From Flemingiibacterium sp045586505 (GTDB taxonomy: Bacteria > Bacillota > Clostridia > Oscillospirales > CAG-272): DNA of 42,304 bases. The notes under the pieces are model-generated. The model was not told the origin of the DNA and did not search any database. It was given only the letters and a program-made list of their open reading frames with translations. Shown here one piece after another: positions 1 through 7,978 of the stretch (positions are counted from its first letter, which is position 1; the number at the start of each line of letters is the position of its first letter). Location: positions 1 through 42,304 of the forward strand of contig JAZNAL010000030.1 in assembly GCA_045586505.1 (NCBI GenBank), given 5' to 3'. The position numbers were made by a program, and so were the translations under genes.

Positions 1-167
1 TGGGGTCGCCGCCCTGGATCATGAAGCCCGCGATAACACGGTGGAAAATAAGTCCATCGTAATCCCTCTTTGACCAGCTTTTCAAAGTTTGCTACGGTGA
101 TGGGAGCGGTGGCGGGATCAAGCTTAATTTTGATGATGCCGCCGTCAGCCATTTCGATTTGTACCAT
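1..167 (-). CDS. Cyclophilin-type peptidyl-prolyl isomerase, 5' part, with apparent frameshift
   Basis: This is the beginning of a cyclophilin (cis-trans prolyl isomerase, a folding helper) that runs off the window edge. The first 34 residues (start MVQIEMADGG, then APITVANFEKLVKE) match the family N-terminus. The reading frame then breaks around positions 62-68: the expected continuation DYDGLIFHRV...GFMIQGGDP is present but in another frame, as if one G were extra or two T's missing. The start at 167 is supported by AGGAGATA at 171-180. The break could be a real pseudogene or a sequencing or assembly error near a contig end. Family identity is clear; whether the gene works is not. Confidence 0.8.
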   Translation of the reverse strand, partial: MVQIEMADGGIIKIKLDPATAPITVANFEKLVKEGLRWTYFPPCYRGLHDPGRRP

Positions 168-216
168 TTTTATATCTCCTTATAATTAAATATTTACTGT
201 TTGTTTGTACGTGTCA

Positions 217-879
217 TTACACATGGAAGCGCTTGTGCAGCTCGTTTTTTGTTCTGCGGTGCAAGAATACCATCACCACGAAAAAGCATACCGCCGACAC
301 CCACGCCGAGGTGACCACGGGCCATTCGATCTCCGACCATCCGAAGATCCACAGAAGCACCGACAGCACGCCAAGCACTGCTATTACAAGCAAATAGATA
401 ATATACGCGCGATTTTTCATGGGCTTTATGAGTATCATCAGCGTTGTAGCCAGCGCCGCCGCCATTATAAGAAACGGCACCACGAAATTTACCGACCAGC
501 GGTAATACCCCGTCAAATAATCGATCACGAACAAAAGTCCGCTGACGCAAAAAAGCTGGCACAGCATAATGGACGCGGGATTGGGCGTGTAGCGCAGTAT
601 ATTCATGGCGCTGATCCAGACATAAACGATTGCCACCACGGTAATGAACGCCCACGGGCTTCCCGTTGGAACGAGGTGGTCAACAAGCAGGCTCGCGCCC
701 GCAAATACCACGGCGATAAAGGTTATGAGCTTGATGAGCAGTCCTCTTGAAAAGCGGCTTTTGATATACGGATAGTCAATGGCAAAGCTGTCGTCTGTGA
801 TCTCGGTCTCCATATCGCACAGCGGACAGCGCACAATATCGTTTGCAATCTTCACTCCGCAGTGACGGCACAGTCTCAT
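217..879 (-). CDS. DUF6320-type zinc-ribbon membrane protein
   Basis: A 220-residue protein with an N-terminal zinc ribbon (CRHC near residue 4, CPLC near residue 18), then about six hydrophobic segments and a basic C-terminus. This layout is that of the DUF6320 family, which is usually found next to a condensation-fold acyltransferase, as here. Its start codon overlaps the stop of the upstream acyltransferase by 4 nt (ATGA), so translation is probably coupled. The biochemical role is unknown. Partnership with the acyltransferase at the membrane is inference from gene order. Confidence 0.8.
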   Translation of the reverse strand: MRLCRHCGVKIANDIVRCPLCDMETEITDDSFAIDYPYIKSRFSRGLLIKLITFIAVVFAGASLLVDHLVPTGSPWAFITVVAIVYVWISAMNILRYTPNPASIMLCQLFCVSGLLFVIDYLTGYYRWSVNFVVPFLIMAAALATTLMILIKPMKNRAYIIYLLVIAVLGVLSVLLWIFGWSEIEWPVVTSAWVSAVCFFVVMVFLHRRTKNELHKRFHV

Positions 880-2282
880 GGGCTCACCTCCGACTCTTTC
901 TTTGCCCGCCCTTTAGCTTTTTTATCGGCTTTAGCAGGCTTTTTTCGCTTTTTTTCGGTCTTTTGCGGCTTAAGCGGTGCAGGAGTATCATTTGACGACA
1001 CCACGACCTCAATTCCCGCATTTACGAGGTAGTTAAGCAGAAACTGCTCAAAGGAGTTGTCATCAATAGTGGAGGAAAACATCAGAACGATGTTATTCTT
1101 GTACGAGCACAGCGATGTCTTCTTCGGATGGGTCTGAGAGCCGCCGATCAACACCTCGAAGCGCTCCACATAATCCGAGATCACCTCGGGCAGCTGTATC
1201 CTGCCGATATTGGAAAATGTCAGCGTGTACCGTTTTGCCGAGCCGGAATAGATCAGCCGCATGACAATATCCTTGATAAACAACGGCACATAGCGTATGC
1301 ACGGTATGCGCTCGATGCCCACGTGGGAGTTTATCTGCGACTCGAAGTAGCTTCGCTTCAGCCGACTCTTAAACTGCGTCTTCACCTCTGAAAGGATCTC
1401 CTCGAAGGTTGTGCCGCGCTTTGGTACAAGCCCGATATTCATGTGTCCGAAAAAGTTGCGGAGCGTCGCCGAATCGAACATCCCGCGCAGGTTTACAGGT
1501 ATGCTTATGACGATGGGACGGCTTCCCGCAGAACGGCGGTAGGAGGTATTGTATATGGAAAAGATCAGCAGTGCGCAGACATACTCGGACAGTGTTGCGC
1601 CGTGACTTTTGGCAAGCGCCAGCATTTTATCGGTGGGTATGATCGCCGCAAGAGCTCCGAGACGGGTTCCGTCATAGTTGTAGCCCACCATGCGAAAGGC
1701 ATCCGGCTCACGCTCACTCTTCTTTTCACGCACGGTGTCATCCTGAGCATTAAGCACGAAGCTGTCCTCGTTGAAATCCCGCGCCACATGATCTGATTCG
1801 ATCCTTATAAGCTCCTCCGGCACGGAATCGCCAAGCAGAAGATTGTAATAGCAGTACACGATCAGCCGCATAAAGCTGACCGCACCCATTCCGTCGGACA
1901 GCGCGTGATACAGCTCGAAATTTATCCGCTTGTGATAATATGTCACGCGAAACAGAAATCCCCTCTCCTTGGCGCGGTAGATGGGCGCGCAGGGGTAAGA
2001 ATTGTCCTCGCGGACCACGGGGCGCTCGTTGTTCACGTCGAAATAATACCAGAACAAACCGCGGTGAAGCTTCACCGCAAAGGACGGCATTATGGAAAGC
2101 GCCTTTTCAACTGCACTCTGCAAAACCTCGGGCACAACCTCGTCGGTGAGCACCGCGGTAAGGCGGAATACGTTGGGCGAGCGGGTGTTTGTGATAGCGG
2201 GAAACAGCTTTGCAGCGTTGTCAAGCTTGTCCCAATATGCCTCGTCGATTCCGCTGTGAGGCGCGCGTTTTCTTCTCTGCAT
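876..2282 (-). CDS. Condensation-fold acyltransferase (alcohol acetyltransferase-like)
   Basis: A 468-residue protein of the fold shared by NRPS condensation domains, WS/DGAT and alcohol acetyltransferases. The active-site region reads YHALSDGMGAV near residue 130, the counterpart of HHxxxDG with the first His replaced by Tyr. The C-terminus is a Lys/Pro/Ala-rich basic tail of about 40 residues (EKKRKKPAKADKKAKGR) that could bind membrane or nucleic acid. It is cotranscribed with the DUF6320 gene (4-nt overlap) and lies 3 nt behind a fabV-like remnant whose ribosome site may serve the operon. The acyl donor and acceptor are unknown. Confidence 0.75.
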   Translation of the reverse strand: MQRRKRAPHSGIDEAYWDKLDNAAKLFPAITNTRSPNVFRLTAVLTDEVVPEVLQSAVEKALSIMPSFAVKLHRGLFWYYFDVNNERPVVREDNSYPCAPIYRAKERGFLFRVTYYHKRINFELYHALSDGMGAVSFMRLIVYCYYNLLLGDSVPEELIRIESDHVARDFNEDSFVLNAQDDTVREKKSEREPDAFRMVGYNYDGTRLGALAAIIPTDKMLALAKSHGATLSEYVCALLIFSIYNTSYRRSAGSRPIVISIPVNLRGMFDSATLRNFFGHMNIGLVPKRGTTFEEILSEVKTQFKSRLKRSYFESQINSHVGIERIPCIRYVPLFIKDIVMRLIYSGSAKRYTLTFSNIGRIQLPEVISDYVERFEVLIGGSQTHPKKTSLCSYKNNIVLMFSSTIDDNSFEQFLLNYLVNAGIEVVVSSNDTPAPLKPQKTEKKRKKPAKADKKAKGRAKKESEVSP

Positions 2283-2285
2283 AGC

Positions 2286-2444
2286 TTATGAAACCACCGT
2301 GAGATGTCCCACGGAAATCGCGGTGACACGACTCGCAAATTTATTCTCCGGTGTATACTTTATCATTCCGCTGACATTCTCACCGCATCCCGTAGGATGA
2401 GCGGTAGTGCAGATAAAGCCGCGGGTCTTGGGCACGATATTCAT
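2286..2444 (-). pseudogene. FabV-like enoyl-(CoA/ACP) reductase remnant or leader ORF
   Basis: A 52-codon ORF with a strong ribosome site (AGGAGA at about 2454-2459) directly upstream of the acyltransferase. Its first 30 residues, including TRGFICTTAHPTGC and a following IKY, resemble the N-terminus of FabV/trans-2-enoyl-CoA reductase (GFI...HPxGC...QIxY). A later ASRVTA recalls the ASRITA next to the nucleotide-binding loop in full enzymes, which are near 400 residues. The middle and the catalytic half are missing, so I read this as an internally deleted fabV whose start region now leads the operon. The match is from memory and short. Confidence 0.5.
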
Positions 2445-2489
2445 ATTTATATTCTCCTTGATCACAGGATAAAAATCACATACACAATT

Positions 2490-2518
2490 ATTATACTATA
2501 CCTGCTCCGATATAGCAA
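2490..2518 (-). promoter_or_regulatory. Sigma-A promoter of the fabV-remnant/acyltransferase operon
   Basis: On the minus strand TTGCTA (2518-2513) is followed after 17 bp by TATAAT (2495-2490), about 45 nt upstream of the small ORF start at 2444. Confidence 0.7.
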
Positions 2519-2582
2519 GCGGGATTTTGTTAATTTTAAGTTATGATGTGATGAATCCGCATCCTCTCATGCCCGATTTATA

Positions 2583-2612
2583 TTGACAGAGCCTATTCGG
2601 TTATGGTATAAT
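2583..2612 (+). promoter_or_regulatory. Sigma-A promoter reading into the foldback element
   Basis: TTGACA (2583-2588), 18-bp spacer, TATAAT (2607-2612). It reads into the 2637-3175 palindrome and then the thioesterase gene, so it may drive a long structured 5' UTR or a separate RNA. Confidence 0.65.
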
Positions 2613-2636
2613 TGTTGTGAAAAGTAGTAATTTGGT

Positions 2637-3175
2637 AAATTATCGTTTATGTTTGGGATAGGTAGGCGTTTGCGTATGAGAATTACGCGGCTTTTTTGAA
2701 AAAAAGCCTGGCAAAAAACTTTAAACATGAGGCTTATAAATAGACGTTAGTTATGTGGTAGGCGTTAGGACCGCTAAGGCACGCCGCCTGCATGGGTCCT
2801 CTCCATTCCGGCGGCTTGTGTATAGGTATGCGTTTGCGTGTTGTGGTTAGAAAAAGTGCCAAATACTTTTTGATGCTCAGACAACATATAAAGTCCAAAC
2901 AAGTCTGCATAATACGAGCCTGCGTAATGGAGAGGAACCAGCAATTCGCTATGCGAATTGCTACGAAGTTCGCCAAAGGCGAACTTTAAGGGCAGGTCGC
3001 CTGTGGCGTCCTGCTGAAGCAGGCGCGACTCTGTAACTCAAACAACTACCACAAAACAAGCGTATAGGTAATCCTCCCCTTGTATAAAGTTTTTGCGGAG
3101 CTTTTTTCAAAAAGCGACCGTAACTCCTATACGCAAACACATCGCACTCTCTCCACCACTAAACGATAATTTTCC
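2637..3175. repeat. Nested imperfect palindrome (foldback/MITE-like element) of about 535 bp
   Basis: The stretch 2445-3209 has no recognisable gene. Its two ends are imperfect inverted repeats: AATTATCGTTTA and GTTTGCGTAT near 2638-2677 recur reversed near 3131-3172, and the CTTTTTTGAAAAA...GCAAAAA block near 2691-2718 recurs reversed near 3085-3115. Further in, GTCCTCTCCATT (2796-2807) pairs with AATGGAGAGGAAC (2926-2938). The right arm carries compact hairpins: GCAATTCGC/GCGAATTGC (2941-2961), AAGTTCGCC/GGCGAACTT (2966-2987) and GTCCTGCTGAAGCAGGCGCGAC. It could be a foldback or MITE-type mobile element or a large folded leader RNA. Confidence 0.6.
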
Positions 3176-3209
3176 CCACTTAAAAAACAATCAACAAAGG
3201 AGAACCACT

Positions 3210-3599
3210 ATGCTTACAACAGGAATAAAACATACCAAATCCGAAATCGTAACCGAGTCCAACACTGCCGCTTCTCTTGGAAGCGGACTTCTTCCCGTAT
3301 ATGCCACTCCCGCGATGATACTGCTGCTTGAGGCAGCCTGCGCCGAAGCGGTGGCGCCCGAGCTTGAGGATGGCAACACCACCGTCGGCACAAAGCTGTG
3401 CGTGGAGCACGTCGCGGCAACTCCCCTCGGGCTTGAGGTCCGCTGCGAATGCGAGCTTGTGGAGATCGATCGCCGCAGACTTGTGTTTAATGTAGAGGTT
3501 TACGACAAGGCGGGTATCATCGGCAAGGGTACACACGAGCGCTTTATCGTCGCCTCCGAAAAATTCATGGCGAAGACCAATGCAAAATGCGAGCTTTAA
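3210..3599 (+). CDS. FlK-like hotdog-fold thioesterase
   Basis: A 129-residue single-domain protein resembling the fluoroacetyl-CoA thioesterase (FlK)-like hotdog family, which hydrolyses or binds small acyl-CoAs. Family-like stretches are TPAMILLLEAA near residue 32, GTKLCVEHVAATPLG near residue 56 and a final GKGTHERFIV strand. The start at 3210 is chosen because AAGGAG lies just upstream; a longer frame from 3093 runs through the repeat element and is not supported. It follows the foldback element, which may form its leader. Substrate unknown. Confidence 0.8.
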   Translation: MLTTGIKHTKSEIVTESNTAASLGSGLLPVYATPAMILLLEAACAEAVAPELEDGNTTVGTKLCVEHVAATPLGLEVRCECELVEIDRRRLVFNVEVYDKAGIIGKGTHERFIVASEKFMAKTNAKCEL

Positions 3600-3713
3600 C
3601 AATTAGTTTAACCCCACGTTACAAATTGTTTCAAAGTCTTTTCGATCAGTTCACATTAAGGGCGTAAAATAATAATTAAGAAATCAACAACGCTATTAAC
3701 GGAGGAAATCATT

Positions 3714-4199
3714 ATGGATATCAAAGCAATCGTAAGCAACGTGGCGGCTAAGGCAGAAAGTCTTGCACGCACCGCCGTCAAAAAGGGCGGCGAGGTTGCC
3801 GAGTCCGCCAAGCTGAACATCATCCTTAAGTCAGAGGAAAGAAAGCTCGAAGGTATGTTTTCCACCCTCGGCAAGCTGTTCTATGAGCAGATTAAGGGCA
3901 CCGATGTCCGCGCGCAGATCAAGACACAGGCAATGGAGATCGATGAGCAGAAATTGGTCATCAAGGAGTTAAAGCTGACCATCACCGAGGCAAACGGCAA
4001 GGCTAAGTGCGAGTTCTGCGGCAATGAAATAGAGATTGATGCCGCATACTGCCCTGCCTGCGGTAAGGCTCAGGTAATGAAAAAGTTCGGGGGCGAAAAC
4101 GCTTCCGTCTCCGAGGAAGCTCACGCAGGAAAGCCGTTATCTACTGACGATTTTGTAAAGTTCTTCAAGAGCACCACCGAAAAGTATTTTTCCAAATAA
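3714..4199 (+). CDS. Coiled-coil zinc-ribbon protein
   Basis: A 161-residue soluble protein. Residues about 1-95 are charged and helical, suited to a coiled coil. A zinc ribbon follows (CEFCGNEIEIDAAYCPACG, near residues 100-118), then an acidic linker and a short C-terminal segment. Small proteins of this layout are common in Clostridia and have no assigned function. The start is fixed by ACGGAGG about 8 nt upstream. It stands alone between the thioesterase and the tRNA pair. Confidence 0.7.
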   Translation: MDIKAIVSNVAAKAESLARTAVKKGGEVAESAKLNIILKSEERKLEGMFSTLGKLFYEQIKGTDVRAQIKTQAMEIDEQKLVIKELKLTITEANGKAKCEFCGNEIEIDAAYCPACGKAQVMKKFGGENASVSEEAHAGKPLSTDDFVKFFKSTTEKYFSK

Positions 4200-4290
4200 G
4201 CGAGGAACTGGGCCGCGGTTACCCGCGGCTCAGTAAAATCTTCCGAGTACCGGTATTTTTTAAAAAGTTATAGTTTTTTTAAAAAATCTA

Positions 4291-4319
4291 TTGACAAACG
4301 TGTTCGGATGTGCTATAAT
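4291..4319 (+). promoter_or_regulatory. tRNA operon promoter
   Basis: TTGACA (4291-4296), 17-bp spacer, TATAAT (4314-4319), ending 20 nt before tRNA-Asp. Confidence 0.9.
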
Positions 4320-4339
4320 GCTATTTGTGATGAAGATCT

Positions 4340-4416
4340 GGCCGGGTAGTTCAGCTGGTTAGAACGCTAGCCTGTCACGCTAGAGGTCGTGGGTTCGAAC
4401 CCCATCTCGGTCGCCA
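4340..4416 (+). tRNA. tRNA-Asp (anticodon GTC)
   Basis: A full cloverleaf of 77 nt. Acceptor GGCCGGG pairs with CTCGGTC using G-U pairs, the anticodon loop CTGTCAC gives GTC, the T loop is TTCGAAC, and CCA is encoded. It is cotranscribed with tRNA-Thr 4 nt downstream. Confidence 0.96.
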
Positions 4417-4420
4417 TCAC

Positions 4421-4496
<76 letters not shown>

Positions 4497-4500
4497 AAAA

Positions 4501-4524
4501 AGCACTGCGAAAGCAGTGCTTTTT
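4501..4524 (+). terminator. Terminator of the tRNA operon
   Basis: Hairpin AGCACTGC-GAAA-GCAGTGCT followed by TTTT. A preceding A-run lets it act also for yitT on the other strand. Confidence 0.9.
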
Positions 4525-4529
4525 GCTTT

Positions 4530-5420
4530 TTAACCTTGTCCTTGCGAACTCATCTCGCCGGCGGTACGACTGATGAAGCCCTTGCCGCTGACCTCCGAGG
4601 CATCCGCGATTATTACAAACGCCCGCCTGTCACATTCGGCAACAATCTGCTTTAATAAATATATCTCCCGCCGTGATACCACGCACATGAGCAACTGCTT
4701 CGGCTCACCCGTGTATCCGCCCACCGCGTCGATCACCGTCACACCGCGAAAAAGCCGCTCAAAGATCAGCGCGGTCAGCTCCCGCCCCCTGCTTGTCACG
4801 ATAAACGCCTGACCTGCGCGGCGCGATCCGGAGATCATATTGTCCATCACCTTACCCGATGCAAAGGTGCAGACGATGGAGTAAAACAAGCCGTCGAGAC
4901 TGCGGGTGAACAGCGCCGCGCCGAGGATTATCACAAAATCGGTTATCATTATTACATTTCCCGTGGAGACACTGCGCCATTTTTGCCTTACAAGGCAGGC
5001 GATGAGATCGGTGCCGCCCGTTGTGTAGCCCCGTGAGATCAGCGTACCACATCCCGCCCCCATGCACACGCCGCCGAGGATGGCGCAGATCAGCGGATCC
5101 AGCTCGGGTATCGGAAAAAACGCCAGCAGATCTATGGACAGCGAGGTCGCAACAAGACCTATGAGTGTGCGTTTCAAAAATTCCCTGCCGAAAATTCGGG
5201 TGTTGGCGATGATCAGCGGGATGTTTAAAAGAATTATGGTTATTCCGACGGGTGCGCCGAAAAAGATGTTCAGCACGGTGGAAATGCCCGTCATTCCGCC
5301 TAGCACAATTCCTGCGGGAAGTAAGAACATATTCATCGCCATGGAAAACAGCACAGATCCCACGGCGATCACGCCGACCTCCCCCAGTATCCGTGAAGCA
5401 TTGCGGAGCTTGTCCGACAT
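4530..5420 (-). CDS. YitT-family membrane protein (DUF2179)
   Basis: A 296-residue integral membrane protein of the YitT family. The N-terminal two thirds has about five or six hydrophobic helices with Gly-rich turns (LLPAGIVLGGMTGIS near residue 35; GCGTLISRGYTTGGTDLIA near residue 125). The C-terminal DUF2179 domain, about residues 215-285, is cytoplasmic. Molecular function of the family is not established. The start at 5420 has AAGGAG about 8 nt upstream. It is convergent with the tRNA operon and shares its terminator. Confidence 0.9.
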   Translation of the reverse strand: MSDKLRNASRILGEVGVIAVGSVLFSMAMNMFLLPAGIVLGGMTGISTVLNIFFGAPVGITIILLNIPLIIANTRIFGREFLKRTLIGLVATSLSIDLLAFFPIPELDPLICAILGGVCMGAGCGTLISRGYTTGGTDLIACLVRQKWRSVSTGNVIMITDFVIILGAALFTRSLDGLFYSIVCTFASGKVMDNMISGSRRAGQAFIVTSRGRELTALIFERLFRGVTVIDAVGGYTGEPKQLLMCVVSRREIYLLKQIVAECDRRAFVIIADASEVSGKGFISRTAGEMSSQGQG

Positions 5421-5618
5421 ATTCTTAGCTCCTTTACAGTATTGTTATGTAAGATTATCATTTTGGAGGATGTCTGTGAAACTGTTAAATGAGCACATTT
5501 TTCACTCTGTGCGCTGATAATTGCCGACCCGAGCTTGTAGTGGTAACACTTGAATGCGAATAGATATAACGGAAACCGTCGCAAAACTTTATATTCGTCA
5601 GAAAGGTATGGTCATAAC

Positions 5619-6113
5619 ATGAACAAAAACATCATCCTTATCGGCATGGCGGGATGCGGAAAAAGCACCGTAGGCGTACTGCTTGCAAAGACGCTTGGCT
5701 GTGAGTTTATCGACACCGATCTCATACTTCAAAGGCAGGAGGGACGGCTTCTGCAGGAGATAATCAATGAGGACGGACTTGAATATTTTCTTGGTGCCGA
5801 GGAGCGCGCACTTTGCTCGGTCATGACCGACCGCACGGTCATCGCCACAGGCGGCAGTGCCGTCTACAGCCAGAGCGGTATGGCGCATCTTAAAGAAAAC
5901 GGCATCTGCATCTGGCTGAGGCTTCCCTTCCCCGAGATCATGCGCCGCATTAACAACATCGCTACCCGCGGCATCGCCATCGCTCCCGGCAAAAGACTTG
6001 AGGATATCTATGCCGAGCGCGAGCCGCTTTATGAAAAGTACGCCGATATTATCGTCGACTGTACCGGTGACATCGAAGCCAATGTTGCGGCAATTACAGA
6101 GCAACTTATATAG
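5619..6113 (+). CDS. aroK: Shikimate kinase
   Basis: A 164-residue P-loop kinase that phosphorylates shikimate at the 3-OH, the fifth step of the chorismate pathway. The Walker A loop is GMAGCGKST at residues 8-16, the substrate Asp pair is in FIDTD near residue 34, GGSA near residue 82 stands for the usual GGG substrate loop, and the lid region carries an Arg before the RxxxY-like C-terminal helix. Length is normal for AroK. The 5619 start is chosen because AGAAAGG and the family N-terminus (MNKNIILIGMAG) agree. It is a single gene with its own terminator; no other aro genes are nearby. Confidence 0.9.
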   Translation: MNKNIILIGMAGCGKSTVGVLLAKTLGCEFIDTDLILQRQEGRLLQEIINEDGLEYFLGAEERALCSVMTDRTVIATGGSAVYSQSGMAHLKENGICIWLRLPFPEIMRRINNIATRGIAIAPGKRLEDIYAEREPLYEKYADIIVDCTGDIEANVAAITEQLI

Positions 6114-6172
6114 GCGAAATCCCGACAATTACATAGCTTGCAGGGAGTATTTCACTTAAGCAAATACACGCC

Positions 6173-6216
6173 GGGGCTGTTACAAGTTCTCAACTTGCAA
6201 CAGCCCCTACTTTTTT
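6173..6216 (+). terminator. Terminator after aroK
   Basis: GGGGCTGTTaCAAG pairs with CTTGcAACAGCCCC across a 7-nt loop, followed after 3 nt by TTTTTT (6211-6216). Confidence 0.85.
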
Positions 6217-6247
6217 CGCATAACTTTTGTCTGATTATAAACGCTGA

Positions 6248-7030
6248 CTAATCGCCGTAGACGGTCTCCTGCAAAGATGCGATGCCCATATATTCAAGCG
6301 GGTCGACATAGGCACCGTTCACCTTCATTTCAAGATGAAGATGCGGCTCCTCGGAGATCTCGATAAGCGCGCTCTCGCCGATGGCACCGATGGACTGTCC
6401 CATGGATATCTTGTCCCCCACCGAAAGGTGGGATGCGGAATCCTCCGAAAGATTCATATATGTGGTGAAGATGTTATCCCCGTGGTCAATGGTGACACAG
6501 CGTCCCATAAGCTGATCGTTTCTGATACTGCACACTGTACCGCTTGATGCGCAAACCACATCTGTCCCCAACGGTGCTGCGATGTCAACGCCCGTATGGG
6601 CACGGTAGTCATTCATCGTAAGCGAATAGACGGGGATATCAATTTCAAACGCCTTTGCTACTGTTCCCGCTGTGGGGATGACAAAATATCGGATGTCAAC
6701 AGCGGCAGGGACGTCAGTCTTGCCTGCAGACACAGGAAGCGTGTCTGCGGAATCCTTCACCGCCGCAGTGGTGTCGGGAGCGTCAGTGTCAGCAGGCTTC
6801 TTTTCGGTATCGGGAGTCGGTACGTCCTCCTTGAGTTTGTTCGATACCGCGCCGCCGTCGGTGACGGGCGAGGTTACGATACCACCTGCGGTATCAGTGA
6901 CATCCCCCACATTTCCCCGACGACGTGAAGATACGGTGAACACCGACACCAGCACCACGCACACAAGCATGGCGGCAAGCAAAAGGTAGATCACCGTATT
7001 GATGGAATTTTTCTTTAATTTGTTCTCCAT
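6248..7030 (-). CDS. M23-family (LytM-like) peptidase, membrane anchored
   Basis: A 260-residue protein with one N-terminal membrane helix (about residues 10-32), a Ser/Thr/Asp/Pro-rich linker to about residue 110, and a C-terminal M23 domain. Zinc-site motifs are visible: HTGVDIAAPLGT near residue 150 and HLHLEM near residue 232. Such proteins cut or regulate cutting of peptidoglycan cross-bridges; the SpoIIQ-like layout suggests a possible sporulation or cell-wall role, which is inference. I place the start at ATG 7030 rather than the TTG at 7042 because AAAGG then has workable spacing. Confidence 0.85.
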   Translation of the reverse strand: MENKLKKNSINTVIYLLLAAMLVCVVLVSVFTVSSRRRGNVGDVTDTAGGIVTSPVTDGGAVSNKLKEDVPTPDTEKKPADTDAPDTTAAVKDSADTLPVSAGKTDVPAAVDIRYFVIPTAGTVAKAFEIDIPVYSLTMNDYRAHTGVDIAAPLGTDVVCASSGTVCSIRNDQLMGRCVTIDHGDNIFTTYMNLSEDSASHLSVGDKISMGQSIGAIGESALIEISEEPHLHLEMKVNGAYVDPLEYMGIASLQETVYGD

Positions 7031-7138
7031 GTAAATTACCAACCTTTCAGATTTGACTAAATTTTATCGGTTTGGTAATATTGTTGACCGCATAACGGTA
7101 ATTATACACGGAGTATGAAAAGTTTTTTGCAGCTATGC

Positions 7139-7978
7139 TTACTGCAGATTCACCGCCTTTGTCATAATATGCTTGGTGATAAAATACTGCGCGGCGGTGA
7201 CAAGGGCATAAGTCGCAAGGAATACGATAATTCCCACCTGCACGATCATTTCCACAAACGGCGCCAGCTCTGCCGTCGGGAGCACAGAGCCTTCAACAAA
7301 TATAGCAATGCCGATTATGTAAGCGTATACAAATACGATTGTTATGGTCTGTAGGATGGCGTTCATACCAAGGTATGCTGCCACCGAGCCGAATATGCGA
7401 TGCTTTTTAAAGAGCTGTCCTATGGAGATAGCGCAGAAGATGGGCAGAATGGTGCCGAAAACACTGATGATCATAAGCACGCAAAACTCGATTATATATA
7501 TGACAGGGCTTACTTCAAGATACATATCAAGAAGATCGAAAATCTCAGAATACCCCTCAAACATTATGGTAAATACATTCTCGCCCTCAAGTCCCGCACC
7601 CGATATCAGTATAGACAGGGCAAATGCTCCGTAGCAGAGCACTATCCACAAAATACCCACCAGCATTTTCGAGAAGATAATGCGGTTTCGCGGCACGGGG
7701 AGCATCAGCGTGCAGTAGCCCTCATTTCCGTACACGGTGTTATAGAAGCGGTACGCGATCAAAACGGTAACAAACATGGTCGCCGCAGAGAAGCCGAACA
7801 TCTGAAAGCTGTTCATTAACATCGCGATGAAGTAGAATATTTCGTAAAAATCCTCGGTCAGCGGTGACAGTGCATAAAACAGCCGCGTCATACCGCCGAA
7901 AGCCAGAAGTACGGCGCATACTATAAGCACGGGAGCAGCAGTTGCGCGCAGCTCATGCTTTATAAGCTTTCTTAGCAT
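7139..7978 (-). CDS. ABC-2 type transporter permease
   Basis: A 279-residue membrane protein with about six hydrophobic helices and a starting MLRKLIKHELRAT cytoplasmic segment typical of ABC-2 permeases. It overlaps the ATPase gene by 7 nt, so the two form an operon and presumably one exporter. Motifs include the NEGYCTLMLPVPRN loop (residue 80 area) that often precedes the second helix in bacitracin- or lantibiotic-type immunity permeases. Substrate cannot be told. Confidence 0.85.
   Translation of the reverse strand: MLRKLIKHELRATAAPVLIVCAVLLAFGGMTRLFYALSPLTEDFYEIFYFIAMLMNSFQMFGFSAATMFVTVLIAYRFYNTVYGNEGYCTLMLPVPRNRIIFSKMLVGILWIVLCYGAFALSILISGAGLEGENVFTIMFEGYSEIFDLLDMYLEVSPVIYIIEFCVLMIISVFGTILPIFCAISIGQLFKKHRIFGSVAAYLGMNAILQTITIVFVYAYIIGIAIFVEGSVLPTAELAPFVEMIVQVGIIVFLATYALVTAAQYFITKHIMTKAVNLQ

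Noticed and set aside
3093..3209. Upstream extension of the thioesterase
   Set aside because: It lies in the palindromic element and lacks a ribosome site, whereas ATG 3210 has AAGGAG.
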